DNA of 64,000 bases from Rodentibacter mrazii (GTDB lineage: Bacteria > Pseudomonadota > Gammaproteobacteria > Enterobacterales > Pasteurellaceae): positions 20,995-84,994 of the forward strand of contig NZ_MLHG01000020.1 in the NCBI RefSeq assembly GCF_001998825.1, written 5' to 3'. Positions 10,379 to 18,469 of this stretch are shown here, one piece after another (position 1 is the stretch's first letter; every line of letters starts with the position of its first letter). Made by a program: the position numbers and the translations under genes. Under the pieces are notes generated by a model. The model ran no database searches. It was given only the letters and a program-made list of their open reading frames with translations, and was not told where the DNA came from.

Positions 10379-10474
10379 AAAGTTTTTCCTTTCAAATCTG
10401 ATAGAATGCAGCAGATTATAAAGCCTTTTGCCCCCTTGTGAAAGGCGGATTTAACGATGAGTGAGAGAGAAGAA

Positions 10475-10591
10475 ATGAAAAAATTATTGTCAATTTTAGT
10501 ATTAAGTGCAGTTTGTGCGTTAGCGACAGGTTGTGGAGTGAAAGGACCATTGTATTTTCCGGAAAAAGACCAAACTCAACAGAATCAATAA
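10475..10591 (+). CDS. lptM: LPS translocon maturation lipoprotein LptM (YifL family)
   Basis: A 38-codon gene. The product begins MKKLLSILVLSAVCALATGC, a lipoprotein signal with lipidated Cys20, then GVKGPLYFPEK and a short polar tail. The CGxKGPLYxP stretch right after the lipidated cysteine is the signature of YifL, now LptM. In E. coli LptM stabilises and helps mature the outer-membrane LptDE lipopolysaccharide translocon. Its place between cyaY (divergent) and a diaminopimelate-pathway gene matches E. coli. A GAGAGAAGAA ribosome site precedes the ATG; another in-frame ATG is at 10457. Confidence 0.88.
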   Translation: MKKLLSILVLSAVCALATGCGVKGPLYFPEKDQTQQNQ

Positions 10592-10606
10592 TTGGTGAGA
10601 CACAAT

Positions 10607-11854
10607 ATGAATTTTTTCCAATATCAAAATAACCGACTTTATGCAGAACAATTGCCGGTACAACAACTTGCAGAGCAATTTGGTACACCGCTTTATATCT
10701 ATTCCCGTGCCACGCTGGAACGCCATTGGCATGCTTTTAACGATGCATTAGGTTCACATCCTCATTTAATTTGTTTTGCCGTGAAATCTTGCTCTAATAT
10801 TGGGGTATTAAGTGTTATGGCAAAATTAGGTTCAGGTTTTGATATTGTTTCGCAAGGTGAATTGGAACGCGTATTGGTGGCTGGGGGGGATGCTTCGAAA
10901 GTCGTTTTTTCTGGTGTAGCAAAGTCCCGTGAAGAGATTATGCGTGCTTTAGAAGTGGGGATTCGTTGTTTCAATGTGGAATCAGTGTCGGAACTTCTCC
11001 ACATCAACCTCATTGCTGGCGAAATGGGAAAAATTGCACCGATTTCTTTGCGTGTAAACCCTGATGTAGATGCGCACACGCACCCCTATATTTCCACCGG
11101 TTTAAAAGAAAATAAATTTGGCGTCAGCGTGGACGAAGCCCGTGAAGTCTATAAGCTGGCAGCAAGCCTACCGAATGTGACGATAACTGGAATGGATTGT
11201 CATATCGGATCGCAACTCACTGAATTACAACCCTTTTTAGATGCGACAGATCGTCTTATTGTGTTAATGGAGCAACTCAAACAAGATGGCATTGCTTTGC
11301 AGCATTTAGATTTAGGCGGTGGTTTGGGGGTAACTTATACCGATGAAAATCCGCCACATCCAAGCGAGTATGCTAAAGCCTTGTTGGAAAAATTAAAAGA
11401 TTACAAGGATCTTGAAATTATCCTTGAGCCGGGGCGGGCAATTACCGCCAATGCCGGCATTTTAGTAGCAAAAGTCCAGTATTTGAAAAGTAACGAAAGT
11501 CGCAATTTCGCCATTACAGACACCGGTATGAACGACATGATTCGCCCGGCATTATATGAAGCCTATATGAACATTGTCGAAATTGACCGCACTTTGGCGC
11601 GCCCGAAAGCGGTTTATGATGTGGTTGGCCCCGTTTGCGAAACCTCTGATTTTTTAGGCAAACAGCGTGAACTTGCCATTGCGGAGGGCGATTATATTGC
11701 ACAATGTTCTGCGGGTGCTTATGGAGCGAGTATGTCCTCCAACTACAATTCCCGTCCACGCACAGCGGAGGTTTTAGTGGATGGCGATAACGCACACTTA
11801 ATCCGCTGCCGTGAAAGTTTGCAAGAACTTTGGGCGTTGGAATCGGTGGTTTAA
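10607..11854 (+). CDS. lysA: Diaminopimelate decarboxylase
   Basis: PLP-dependent enzyme that decarboxylates meso-diaminopimelate to L-lysine, the last step of lysine synthesis. Fold-type III (alanine-racemase-like) barrel: the PLP lysine is in FAVKSC near residue 60, GGGLGV is in the phosphate-binding loop, EPGRAI follows, and the C-terminal signature is GPVCETSDFLG with SAGAYGASM. The ATG at 10607 gives 415 residues; a TTG at 10592 is in frame but less likely. It starts 15 bases after lptM and probably shares its transcript. Confidence 0.95.
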   Translation: MNFFQYQNNRLYAEQLPVQQLAEQFGTPLYIYSRATLERHWHAFNDALGSHPHLICFAVKSCSNIGVLSVMAKLGSGFDIVSQGELERVLVAGGDASKVVFSGVAKSREEIMRALEVGIRCFNVESVSELLHINLIAGEMGKIAPISLRVNPDVDAHTHPYISTGLKENKFGVSVDEAREVYKLAASLPNVTITGMDCHIGSQLTELQPFLDATDRLIVLMEQLKQDGIALQHLDLGGGLGVTYTDENPPHPSEYAKALLEKLKDYKDLEIILEPGRAITANAGILVAKVQYLKSNESRNFAITDTGMNDMIRPALYEAYMNIVEIDRTLARPKAVYDVVGPVCETSDFLGKQRELAIAEGDYIAQCSAGAYGASMSSNYNSRPRTAEVLVDGDNAHLIRCRESLQELWALESVV

Positions 11855-11869
11855 TTCTCCCTTGAAAAG

Positions 11870-11910
11870 AAAGTGTGGTTGAAAAACAGAGAAATTTTCA
11901 ACCGCACTTT
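11870..11910. terminator. Uptake-signal-type terminator after lysA
   Basis: Arms aaagtgtggttgaaaa and ttttcaaccgcacttt pair with one mismatch around a short loop. One arm is a perfect uptake signal (11901-11909). It lies between convergent lysA and the lipoprotein gene at 11944. Confidence 0.7.
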
Positions 11911-11943
11911 GTTTATAGAAATAGGGCGATCAGTTATCCCATT

Positions 11944-12369
11944 TTATTTAACAATATCCCCTTTAAGGGCTACACCGCCAATAATATGGCCCGCATGACA
12001 TTCATATTTTGTCGTACTTTTAAATGTATTCTTTTTATAATAACTAACAATATTTCCAACCTTTTTCGCACCTTTTGATGCCGCTTTATCTTGTAACTGT
12101 TTTACAGCGGATAAAAATGCCCGTTGACATGCTTTCTCATCACTTTTGTTTGCTGCATTAGTTTTTTTATTTGTTACTGTGTTTGCGATAAGTACTTTAC
12201 CCGGTGCCGGTGTACCAAAATAAAGTTTGATATTTGGATTCAGTACCTCTGTAGCCTCCGGTGATTTTAATGCCTCACTAATAGATAAATGATGAGTTGT
12301 ATCACGTGGAGCACAGGCTGCAATGGCTAAAGTTGATATAATGATGCCGAGTTTTGCATTTAGTTTCAT
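11944..12369 (-). CDS. Conserved lipoprotein, small 'excinuclease-like' family, next to the aryl-polyene operon
   Basis: A 141-residue lipoprotein (MKLNAKLGIIISTLAIAAC, lipidated Cys19). The mature part has KACQRAFLSAVKQLQDKA, GAKKVGNIVSYYKKN and YECHAGHIIGGVALKGDI. I recall this as the pattern of a small family misnamed 'excinuclease ABC subunit A' in databases, with an RcsF/YbjQ-like fold. It has no link to UvrA. Similar proteins, as I recall, sit at the edge of aryl-polyene clusters in enterobacteria, which fits the place here. A TTGGAGAAA ribosome site precedes the ATG. Its function is unknown; it is probably anchored at the envelope. Confidence 0.7.
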   Translation of the reverse strand: MKLNAKLGIIISTLAIAACAPRDTTHHLSISEALKSPEATEVLNPNIKLYFGTPAPGKVLIANTVTNKKTNAANKSDEKACQRAFLSAVKQLQDKAASKGAKKVGNIVSYYKKNTFKSTTKYECHAGHIIGGVALKGDIVK

Positions 12370-12426
12370 AGGGGTTTCTCCAAGGTAAATGAGTTAAAAC
12401 GGGATCTTTATTTCAGATCAAAGTTC

Positions 12427-12445
12427 AGTATAACATTTTTATACT
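12427..12445. promoter_or_regulatory. Inverted repeat in the divergent lipoprotein promoter region
   Basis: AGTATAA, five bases, TTATACT: seven-base arms in the 162-base spacer between the two divergent lipoprotein genes. Each arm resembles a -10 box (TATAAC, TATACT), so it may be a pair of opposed promoters or an operator. Confidence 0.4.
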
Positions 12446-12498
12446 AATTTAAAATTATCTACATTGCTTTGAATGAATTAGCTAGGTAAAATTAGTTA

Positions 12499-12516
12499 AC
12501 TTTAAATATTTAAAGT
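12499..12516. promoter_or_regulatory. Perfect 18-bp palindrome ahead of the aryl-polyene operon
   Basis: ACTTTAAAT followed directly by ATTTAAAGT, ending 15 bases before the ATG at 12532 and just upstream of the AAGGAAAGAGG ribosome site. It could be an operator or a 5'-leader hairpin. The AT-only core makes chance occurrence more likely than for a mixed palindrome. Confidence 0.4.
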
Positions 12517-12531
12517 GGAAAAGGAAAGAGG

Positions 12532-12963
12532 ATGAAAAAAATTATTTTAGGGTTAACGGCATTTTGCTTAGTCGCATGTTCTGCAGGTGGGGTTGATGAA
12601 AGTAGTTTAAAACCTGTAAACCGTGCTTTTAATGTAAAACATGTTTGTGTAAAAGGGAGTACGCGTGGTGCGCCGGATCTATTTGTTGCAAGTTTAAAAA
12701 AGAGCCTGCAAAAGAAAAATATTATGTCTGAATCTATTGTGAACGCCGGTGATGCGAACTGTGATTATATCTTGGTCTTTGGTGTAAAAGGTAACCGTAA
12801 CATTGTGGCAAAAGCAAAACTGCGTTTAATGGAAGTTAAAAATCAAAGTGAAGTCGGTTTTGTTCTTTATGTTCGCAAAGGTGACGAAAAAGATCGCGTT
12901 GATGAAGTCGGCTTGCAAGGTCAAACCGATACTATGATTAATCAGCTATTCAAAGATTATTAA
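12532..12963 (+). CDS. Putative lipoprotein (Sbal_3080-like), first gene of the aryl-polyene operon
   Basis: A 143-residue lipoprotein: MKKIILGLTAFCLVAC, lipidated Cys16, then a small alpha/beta domain with ANCDYILVFGVKGN and AKAKLRLMEV. The overall pattern recalls the Sbal_3080 lipoprotein family, which I remember at the head of enterobacterial aryl-polyene clusters. The function is unknown; an envelope role in handling the pigment is an inference. It has a strong AAGGAAAGAGG ribosome site and a palindrome in its leader. The next gene starts two bases after its stop. Confidence 0.65.
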   Translation: MKKIILGLTAFCLVACSAGGVDESSLKPVNRAFNVKHVCVKGSTRGAPDLFVASLKKSLQKKNIMSESIVNAGDANCDYILVFGVKGNRNIVAKAKLRLMEVKNQSEVGFVLYVRKGDEKDRVDEVGLQGQTDTMINQLFKDY

Positions 12964-12965
12964 TT

Positions 12966-13700
12966 ATGCCAATCTGCCACTTTTCATTCAACATTAAAAA
13001 CTGGGCGATAGTTTGTAATAAAAAACTAGAAGTGGACGATTGGAAAAAAGGGGAAATTTTTTGGTTGAAAAATGCGGTTAATTTTGAAGAAGTTTCTCCT
13101 AAATTAGCTTTTTTACCACCGTTAAAACGTCGCCGATTAAGCCCATTCGCCCGTTTGTTTTTTGAATCGGCATGGGAGTTATTAGGAGAAAATAAAAATA
13201 TTCCCGTAGTTTATGCCTCTTCAAATGGAGAAATTAATCGTAATTTTGATCTTTGGCATAGTTTATTGACAGAAGGAGATGTTTCACCCACTTCCTTTAG
13301 CCTTTCAGTGCATAATGCTCTGGTAGGACAGTGGTCCGAACTTGGTGGTGTAAAGGCAGAAATCACCGCATTGGCAGCCAAACAAGATAATTTAGAGATC
13401 GCCTTATTAGAAGCCTATTTATTATTGAATGAAGGAATAAATCAGGTGTTAGTTGTTGTGGCAGAATCGCCTTTAGTAGATTCATACAATGCTTCACCTG
13501 TATATCGTCAACCTTTTTCTTATGCGTTAAGTTTATTAGTGGAGAGAGGCGATGATTATTCATTAGCATTGGATGAGGGTGTGGGGAATTCTTCGGGTTC
13601 TGATAATGCATTAATTTGGGTAAAAAATCAGTATTTGGGTGTTAAAACGTGGCAAACGAAAAGTAGTACAAAAGGAACATGGCAATGGGAAAAAAATTAG
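12966..13700 (+). CDS. apeC: Ketosynthase-like chain length factor (ApeC type)
   Basis: A 244-residue protein of the short beta-ketoacyl-synthase-like family (Pfam Ketoacyl-synt_2). It acts as chain length factor for the aryl-polyene ketosynthase ApeO. It keeps the fold landmarks RRRLSPFARLFFESAW and VVYASSNGEI, but the site of the nucleophilic Cys reads SLSVHNALVGQW, so it cannot condense by itself. In Xenorhabdus the equivalent protein forms a heterodimer with ApeO (from my memory of Grammbitter et al. 2019). No clear ribosome site is visible; its start lies two bases after the preceding stop. Its 3' end overlaps apeD. Confidence 0.82.
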   Translation: MPICHFSFNIKNWAIVCNKKLEVDDWKKGEIFWLKNAVNFEEVSPKLAFLPPLKRRRLSPFARLFFESAWELLGENKNIPVVYASSNGEINRNFDLWHSLLTEGDVSPTSFSLSVHNALVGQWSELGGVKAEITALAAKQDNLEIALLEAYLLLNEGINQVLVVVAESPLVDSYNASPVYRQPFSYALSLLVERGDDYSLALDEGVGNSSGSDNALIWVKNQYLGVKTWQTKSSTKGTWQWEKN

Positions 13701-14473
13701 ATTGGCTACGTCGTTTTATTGCTACTGCATTAGGTTTTCTTTTTTGGGGCGTGGCAGGCACCTTATTTCAGCTTTATCTTTATCCTTATGCTAAAAATTA
13801 CAAAAAAAATAGTTTGGCTACCCAGTTAAAGGTTCGTCGTTTAGTCAGTAAGATTTGGGCATATTTCATCCGATATTTAACAATTTCGGGTGTACTTGAG
13901 GTGAAATATCAAGGTTTTGAACGTTTAGGTTGTCAGGGGCAACTAGTGTTGGTAAATCACCCGTCACTACTTGATGTAGTATTGGTTCTCGCTAAAGCGC
14001 CCGAACTGAATTGTATTGTCAAGAAAGAATTACTGAATAACCCTACAATGAGAAACCAAATTTTAGCATGTGGTTTTTTACCCAATACCGAATCATTGGA
14101 ACTTCTGGAAGAATGTGATGAGGTGCTAAAAGAACAAGCTCTTTTGCTTTTCCCAGAAGGTACAAGAACAGGTTGGGATGGTGAAGTTAAACTCAATCGT
14201 GGTGCCGTATCTATTGGCTTGCGTAGTGCAAGTGTTATTACTCCAATAGTCATTAGAATGAATCCGTTGAATTTTAAAAAAGGGCAGCCTTGGTATCAAC
14301 TACCGAAAAAACGTATTCAATATGAGCTCATTGTGGGAGAAGACATCAATCCACAGGATTGGCTGGCGGAAAAGCCATTACCGATTGCTTCTCGCCGATT
14401 AACCGAATATTTACAACATTATTTTAACTCTCAAACTAAGGATGATGAAAATGACACTCGAACAACAACTTAA
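13685..14473 (+). CDS. apeD: Lysophospholipid-type acyltransferase (ApeD type)
   Basis: PlsC-family membrane acyltransferase of about 263 residues. The HX4D catalytic box is HPSLLDVV near residue 98 and the second block is FPEGTRTGWDGEVKLNRGA. A hydrophobic N-terminal segment (ALGFLFWGVAGTLFQLYL) anchors it. In aryl-polyene clusters this enzyme is thought to acylate the lipid anchor to which the polyene is attached. The start at 13685 has AAAGGAA at good spacing; the ATG at 13679 is too close to it. It overlaps apeC by 16 bases and the next gene by 23. Confidence 0.82.
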   Translation: MGKKLDWLRRFIATALGFLFWGVAGTLFQLYLYPYAKNYKKNSLATQLKVRRLVSKIWAYFIRYLTISGVLEVKYQGFERLGCQGQLVLVNHPSLLDVVLVLAKAPELNCIVKKELLNNPTMRNQILACGFLPNTESLELLEECDEVLKEQALLLFPEGTRTGWDGEVKLNRGAVSIGLRSASVITPIVIRMNPLNFKKGQPWYQLPKKRIQYELIVGEDINPQDWLAEKPLPIASRRLTEYLQHYFNSQTKDDENDTRTTT

Positions 14474-14714
14474 ACAACTAATTATTGATAGCCTTGCACT
14501 AGAAGATGTTTCTATAGATGATATTGAAGACAATACGGTATTATTTTCTGATGAGGGGCTGGGGCTTGATTCGGTAGATGCGCTGGAATTAGGTTTAGCG
14601 GTACAAAAAACATTTGGTTTGCAGTTGGATAGCGAACAAAATCAATTACGTAAACATTTTGAAAGTGTTGCAACACTGGCACAATTTATTCGTAGTAAAA
14701 AAGGGGAAGTGTGA
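14451..14714 (+). CDS. apeE: Acyl carrier protein (ApeE type)
   Basis: An 87-residue acyl carrier protein. The phosphopantetheine site is GLDSVDALEL with Ser41, followed by a typical helix III. In the aryl-polyene pathway one of the two carrier proteins receives the activated aromatic starter acid and carries the growing chain. The ATG at 14451 follows AAGG at nine bases; in-frame ATGs at 14442 and 14445 lie too close to it. Which of the two carrier proteins is ApeE and which ApeF is taken from gene order. Confidence 0.82.
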   Translation: MTLEQQLKQLIIDSLALEDVSIDDIEDNTVLFSDEGLGLDSVDALELGLAVQKTFGLQLDSEQNQLRKHFESVATLAQFIRSKKGEV

Positions 14715-14965
14715 TTGTGACTGAACAAGAAATAAGAGATTTACTCAGCGAAGCGCTTCAATCGCTGTTTGAAATTGAACTGGAGCGAATTAAACCGGAA
14801 ACCAATCTTTACGAAGAATTGGAGATTGACAGCATTGATGCTATTGACTTGATTGATCATATCAAACGAAAAACGGGACATAAATTACAGGCGGAAGATT
14901 TTCGCAATGTGCGTACCGTTGATGATGTGGTGCAAGCAGTGTTAAAACAACAAAATTCTGTGTAA
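14711..14965 (+). CDS. apeF: Acyl carrier protein (ApeF type)
   Basis: An 84-residue acyl carrier protein with the phosphopantetheine serine in EELEIDSIDAIDLIDHI (Ser41). It starts with GTG at 14711, overlapping the previous stop by four bases; a second GTG at 14717 sits at better spacing from the AAGGGGAAG ribosome site. The end overlaps the next start by one base (TAATG). Two adjacent carrier proteins between an acyltransferase and an adenylating enzyme match the aryl-polyene cluster layout. Confidence 0.82.
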   Translation: MIVTEQEIRDLLSEALQSLFEIELERIKPETNLYEELEIDSIDAIDLIDHIKRKTGHKLQAEDFRNVRTVDDVVQAVLKQQNSV

Positions 14966-16617
14966 TGCTAGCTTATCTCCCTTCAGATCTTGTTGCCAAT
15001 CAACCGGCTTGGACTTATGCGGATTTTGAGCAACAGGCCTTGCAAATTTCTGCGGAGCTCAGCTCCCGCCAATTTCGTTCTATTGCCGTTTGGATGGAAG
15101 ATGGCGCTAAGTTGGCCTGCCTGTTACTCGGGGCATGGCATGCTAATGTTCGTGTATTATTTCCACCTAATTTTATCGAAGAAAGTATTCAATGGGTAAA
15201 TCAACACGCTCAATGTTGGATTACCGATCGCGAAGTAGAATTAGAGAACGCCTTTCAATTTGATGAATTTGCCGCGACACCTTTTCAAAAACCTACACAA
15301 AATCGACTGCTCTTTGATTTCAACAATCAAACTGAAATTTGGTTAAAAACCTCGGGGAGTACGGGGGAGGCAAAGACCATTGTTAAAACCGCACAGCAAA
15401 TGTGGCTTGGTGCTAATGTGCTTGCACAAAGTCTGCCTTTTGCGAATGGTAATGCCACAACGGTGATTAGCACTGTGAGTATTCAGCACATTTATGGTTT
15501 AACCGTACATATTATGATGGCGCTGGTGAAAGGCTGGCAAATCGGACGTATTCAACAGTTTTATCCGGAATGTATTTTTGTTCAAGCGAAGCAGTGCAAA
15601 TCGGCGGTGGTAGTGAGTAGTCCGTCAATGTTAGCAGGTATAGAATGGCAACAGACTAAATTGCCACAAAGTATAATTGGTATTATTTCATCGGGCGGTA
15701 TGTTGCTGGAAGATTTATCGCAAACTATCCGCCATTATGTACCGCTTATTGAAATTTATGGCAGTACGGAGACAGGGCCAATCGCTATCCGTGAAGATAT
15801 CGGCTTATGGCAATCTTTACCTGAAAGTCAATTAGGCACCAATGAGCAAGGGGAATTATGGATTGAGGGAAGTTGGCTTTCCCAACGAGAACAAACCGCT
15901 GATGTCGTAAAATTTGAAAATGATGGTTTTCTCTTACTGGGGCGTTCTGATCGTATTGTAAAAATTGGTGATAAACGTATTTCTTTGATTAGCGTAGAAA
16001 ATACATTAACTCAGCACAACTGGGTAAGTGATTGCTATATTGCGAAACATCCGGAACAAAAACGCTTAGCGTCTTGGGTCGAATTGAACCGAGAGGGCGT
16101 TGCATTTTTACGTGAAAAAGGTCATCGGGCATTGGTTCAGGTTTTAAAAACATATCTTAAATATTCTCAGGAAGAGGCTGCAATTCCACGTTTTTGGCGT
16201 TTTACCGATGCTTTGCTTCGTAATACTCAATCAAAAATAAACAAACAGCAATTTAACCGCACTTTCTTGGAGGATTGTAAGGAACCTATTTGGCTGGAAG
16301 AAAAACGTGAAGGCAATACATTTCAAGCTATGGGTAAAGTACCGTTAGATTTGGTTTACTTAAAAGATCATTTTGCTGAATTTCCACTTGTACCCGGTGT
16401 AGTAGAATTGCAATGGGTCTTTGGGCAAATGATAAAACTTGTGCCACAATATTACGCTTGTTCACATATTGATAAACTAAAATTCCAAAAATTCCTTCGC
16501 CCGGCGGATCAGTTTATATTAAATCTTAAATGGGATGAGACCAAAGGTAAGGTTACTTTCCAACTCACCACGGAAAATGAAGTATGTTGTAGTGGTGTGG
16601 CGGTGTTGGCAAACTAG
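14965..16617 (+). CDS. apeH/apeI: Fusion of an acyl-activating enzyme (ApeH type) with a hot-dog dehydratase (ApeI type)
   Basis: A 550-residue two-domain protein. Residues 1-435 are an adenylate-forming ligase: TSGSTGEAK (about 129-137), YGSTETG (265-271), GRSDRIVKIGDKRISL, and the A10 lysine in QSKINKQQF (Lys424). Residues 445-550 form a FabZ-like hot-dog domain, with DHFAEFPLVPGVVELQW giving a candidate catalytic His469. In characterised aryl-polyene systems the ligase loads 4-hydroxybenzoate or a similar acid on the carrier protein, and ApeI dehydrates with ApeP. As I recall these are separate proteins there. A second ligase lies at 17162. An uptake signal lies inside at 16256. Confidence 0.83.
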   Translation: MLAYLPSDLVANQPAWTYADFEQQALQISAELSSRQFRSIAVWMEDGAKLACLLLGAWHANVRVLFPPNFIEESIQWVNQHAQCWITDREVELENAFQFDEFAATPFQKPTQNRLLFDFNNQTEIWLKTSGSTGEAKTIVKTAQQMWLGANVLAQSLPFANGNATTVISTVSIQHIYGLTVHIMMALVKGWQIGRIQQFYPECIFVQAKQCKSAVVVSSPSMLAGIEWQQTKLPQSIIGIISSGGMLLEDLSQTIRHYVPLIEIYGSTETGPIAIREDIGLWQSLPESQLGTNEQGELWIEGSWLSQREQTADVVKFENDGFLLLGRSDRIVKIGDKRISLISVENTLTQHNWVSDCYIAKHPEQKRLASWVELNREGVAFLREKGHRALVQVLKTYLKYSQEEAAIPRFWRFTDALLRNTQSKINKQQFNRTFLEDCKEPIWLEEKREGNTFQAMGKVPLDLVYLKDHFAEFPLVPGVVELQWVFGQMIKLVPQYYACSHIDKLKFQKFLRPADQFILNLKWDETKGKVTFQLTTENEVCCSGVAVLAN

Positions 16618-16626
16618 GTGGTTTTG

Positions 16627-17172
16627 ATGAAAACCATCGTCAATTTAGTGTTATTTTTTGTTAGTCTTGCTTACCCGATTTATTGGTTATGGGGGAAAAA
16701 TCCACAAGTTTTAGCTTTTCTGCCTTTTATTATCGGTTTTTTTTGGGGGTTAAAAGGCATTTATGAACAAGCCTTTATGCGGCATTTCTCATGGGGTATT
16801 ACCGTATTACTGACGATAATTGGCATAACCCGTTCCAATGAGATGATGTATGGTTATCCAATTATTATAAACGGCTTGATGTTGATTATTTTCGGCACAA
16901 GTTTATGGCAAAAACAGACGATCATTGAACGTTTTGCCCGTATGCAAACACCGAACCTGAGTGAAAAAGGAGTGCGTTACACTCGTAAAGTTACACGGAT
17001 TTGGTGTGGCTTTTTTATCTTCAACATTGCCGTATCAGGTATAACGATTTATTCCAATTTACTTGATTATTGGGCATTATATAATGGCTTTATTTCGTAT
17101 CTTTTAATGGGCATATTGATGGCGGGAGAATGGATTGTTCGCCAATATATGAAGAAACATCATGAAGAATAA
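16627..17172 (+). CDS. apeG: Integral membrane protein of the aryl-polyene cluster (ApeG, COG4648-like)
   Basis: A 181-residue protein with about six hydrophobic segments and charged loops (RFARMQTPNLSEKGVRYTRKVTRIWCG). The sequence and place between carrier protein/ligase genes match the COG4648 membrane protein of aryl-polyene clusters. Its function is not established; it may scaffold the soluble enzymes at the membrane or help the export step. The ATG at 16627 follows AGGTGG; GTG at 16618 is in frame. It lies between the two ligase paralogues and overlaps the second by 11 bases. Confidence 0.72.
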   Translation: MKTIVNLVLFFVSLAYPIYWLWGKNPQVLAFLPFIIGFFWGLKGIYEQAFMRHFSWGITVLLTIIGITRSNEMMYGYPIIINGLMLIIFGTSLWQKQTIIERFARMQTPNLSEKGVRYTRKVTRIWCGFFIFNIAVSGITIYSNLLDYWALYNGFISYLLMGILMAGEWIVRQYMKKHHEE

Positions 17173-18469
17173 TTTTTCGCCTAACACATTAATTGCATTA
17201 AACCCTGAATGGAAATGGCAAGACTTTGCCGAACGTTCACAACAAATTGCGGTACAACTCAGACAAGATGATGTGCATTCAGTGGCATTTTGGTTTGATG
17301 ATGCTGCCAGTTTTGCTTGTACTATGTTGGCTTGTTTTAATGCAAATGTTCGCATTTTACTCCCTCCTAACTTATTACCGGAAAACCAACAGTGGATTGC
17401 CAAGCATAGTGATTTTTTATTTGATGATAAGCGGTTTGAAACTTACGGTATTTTGCAAAAAGTTAGTGAAAATCGACCGCTCTTTGATGGGAAAAATCAA
17501 ACAGAAATTTGGTTGAAGACCTCCGGTAGTAGTGGCGAACCTAAAATTCTATGCAAAACAGCACAACAGATGTGGATTGAATCACAAGCAATTGTTTCTT
17601 CCATTCCTTTTAATACGCCGGATTTCCATGTCGTTTCAAGCGTTTCAGCACAACATCATTACGGATTGTCTTATCGTATTATGTTGCCGTTAGCAATGGG
17701 GTGGACAATTGGTCGTCAACAGTTACCTTATCCCGAATATATGATGGCGGAGAGCCTACATGCCAAAAAATGCCTTTGGATCAGTAGTCCTGCTTTATTA
17801 AGCCATTTAAATATGGCTGATTCGCGTTTTGCTGGTTTTAATCTTGGCGGTATTATTTCATCAGGTGGTGTATTGCCGGTTCATGTAGGTAATGCTTTAC
17901 GGGAAAAACTCAATACAACTGTGGTGGAGTGCTATGGTAGTACGGAAACCGGGGCGATTGCTTTTCGTACGGACGATGGACTTTGGACTCCGACATCACT
18001 TACCCAAGTGGGATTGAATGAACAAGGCGCATTATGGGTAGATTCCCAATGGCTTAATCAGAGAGAACAAACGGCCGATGCGGCAGAATTTCACGGTGAA
18101 CGATTTAAACTACTGGGGCGGATTGATCGCATTATAAAGTTTGGGGATAAGCGAATTTCGCTCGTCAATATTGAGCAGCATTTACTCCAACAACCTTTGG
18201 TCGCGGATTGTTATATTGCCCAACACCCAGAGAAAGCACGCCCTGCCGCATGGGTAGCCTTAACGGAGGCAGGCATGCGTGCTTATCATCAGCAAGGACG
18301 GGGTGCATTGATTGAACAACTTCGCCATTTTCTAATGCAATCACAGGAAATGGCGGGTGTTCCTCGGTTTTGGCGTTTCACTCAACAGCTACCACGCAAC
18401 AGTCAATCTAAGATAAGTCGGTTGGATTTTAACCAAGTTTTTCTCACCCAAAAGGACGATAACTTGTAA
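17162..18469 (+). CDS. apeH: Second acyl-activating enzyme, stand-alone ApeH paralogue
   Basis: A 435-residue adenylate-forming ligase, colinear with the first 435 residues of the fusion at 14965. Shared blocks are NQTEIWLKTSGSSGEPK, KTAQQMW, ECYGSTETGAIA, QREQTAD and RIIKFGDKRISLVN, and the A10 lysine in QSKISRLDF is kept. Both copies therefore look catalytically competent. This one ends before any dehydratase domain. It probably loads an aromatic acid on an acyl carrier protein. Its start overlaps apeG and its stop overlaps the next start (TAATG), so it is embedded in the operon and not a late insertion. Confidence 0.83.
   Translation: MKNNFSPNTLIALNPEWKWQDFAERSQQIAVQLRQDDVHSVAFWFDDAASFACTMLACFNANVRILLPPNLLPENQQWIAKHSDFLFDDKRFETYGILQKVSENRPLFDGKNQTEIWLKTSGSSGEPKILCKTAQQMWIESQAIVSSIPFNTPDFHVVSSVSAQHHYGLSYRIMLPLAMGWTIGRQQLPYPEYMMAESLHAKKCLWISSPALLSHLNMADSRFAGFNLGGIISSGGVLPVHVGNALREKLNTTVVECYGSTETGAIAFRTDDGLWTPTSLTQVGLNEQGALWVDSQWLNQREQTADAAEFHGERFKLLGRIDRIIKFGDKRISLVNIEQHLLQQPLVADCYIAQHPEKARPAAWVALTEAGMRAYHQQGRGALIEQLRHFLMQSQEMAGVPRFWRFTQQLPRNSQSKISRLDFNQVFLTQKDDNL

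Noticed and set aside
11875..12078. A 67-codon plus-strand frame overlapping the 3' end of the minus-strand lipoprotein gene
   Set aside because: It starts in the lysA terminator hairpin and covers antisense lipoprotein sequence; no ribosome site or family is seen.
11944..12369. Annotation as an excinuclease subunit
   Set aside because: The 141-residue lipoprotein has no ATPase or zinc motifs of UvrA; that name is a database artefact for this family.
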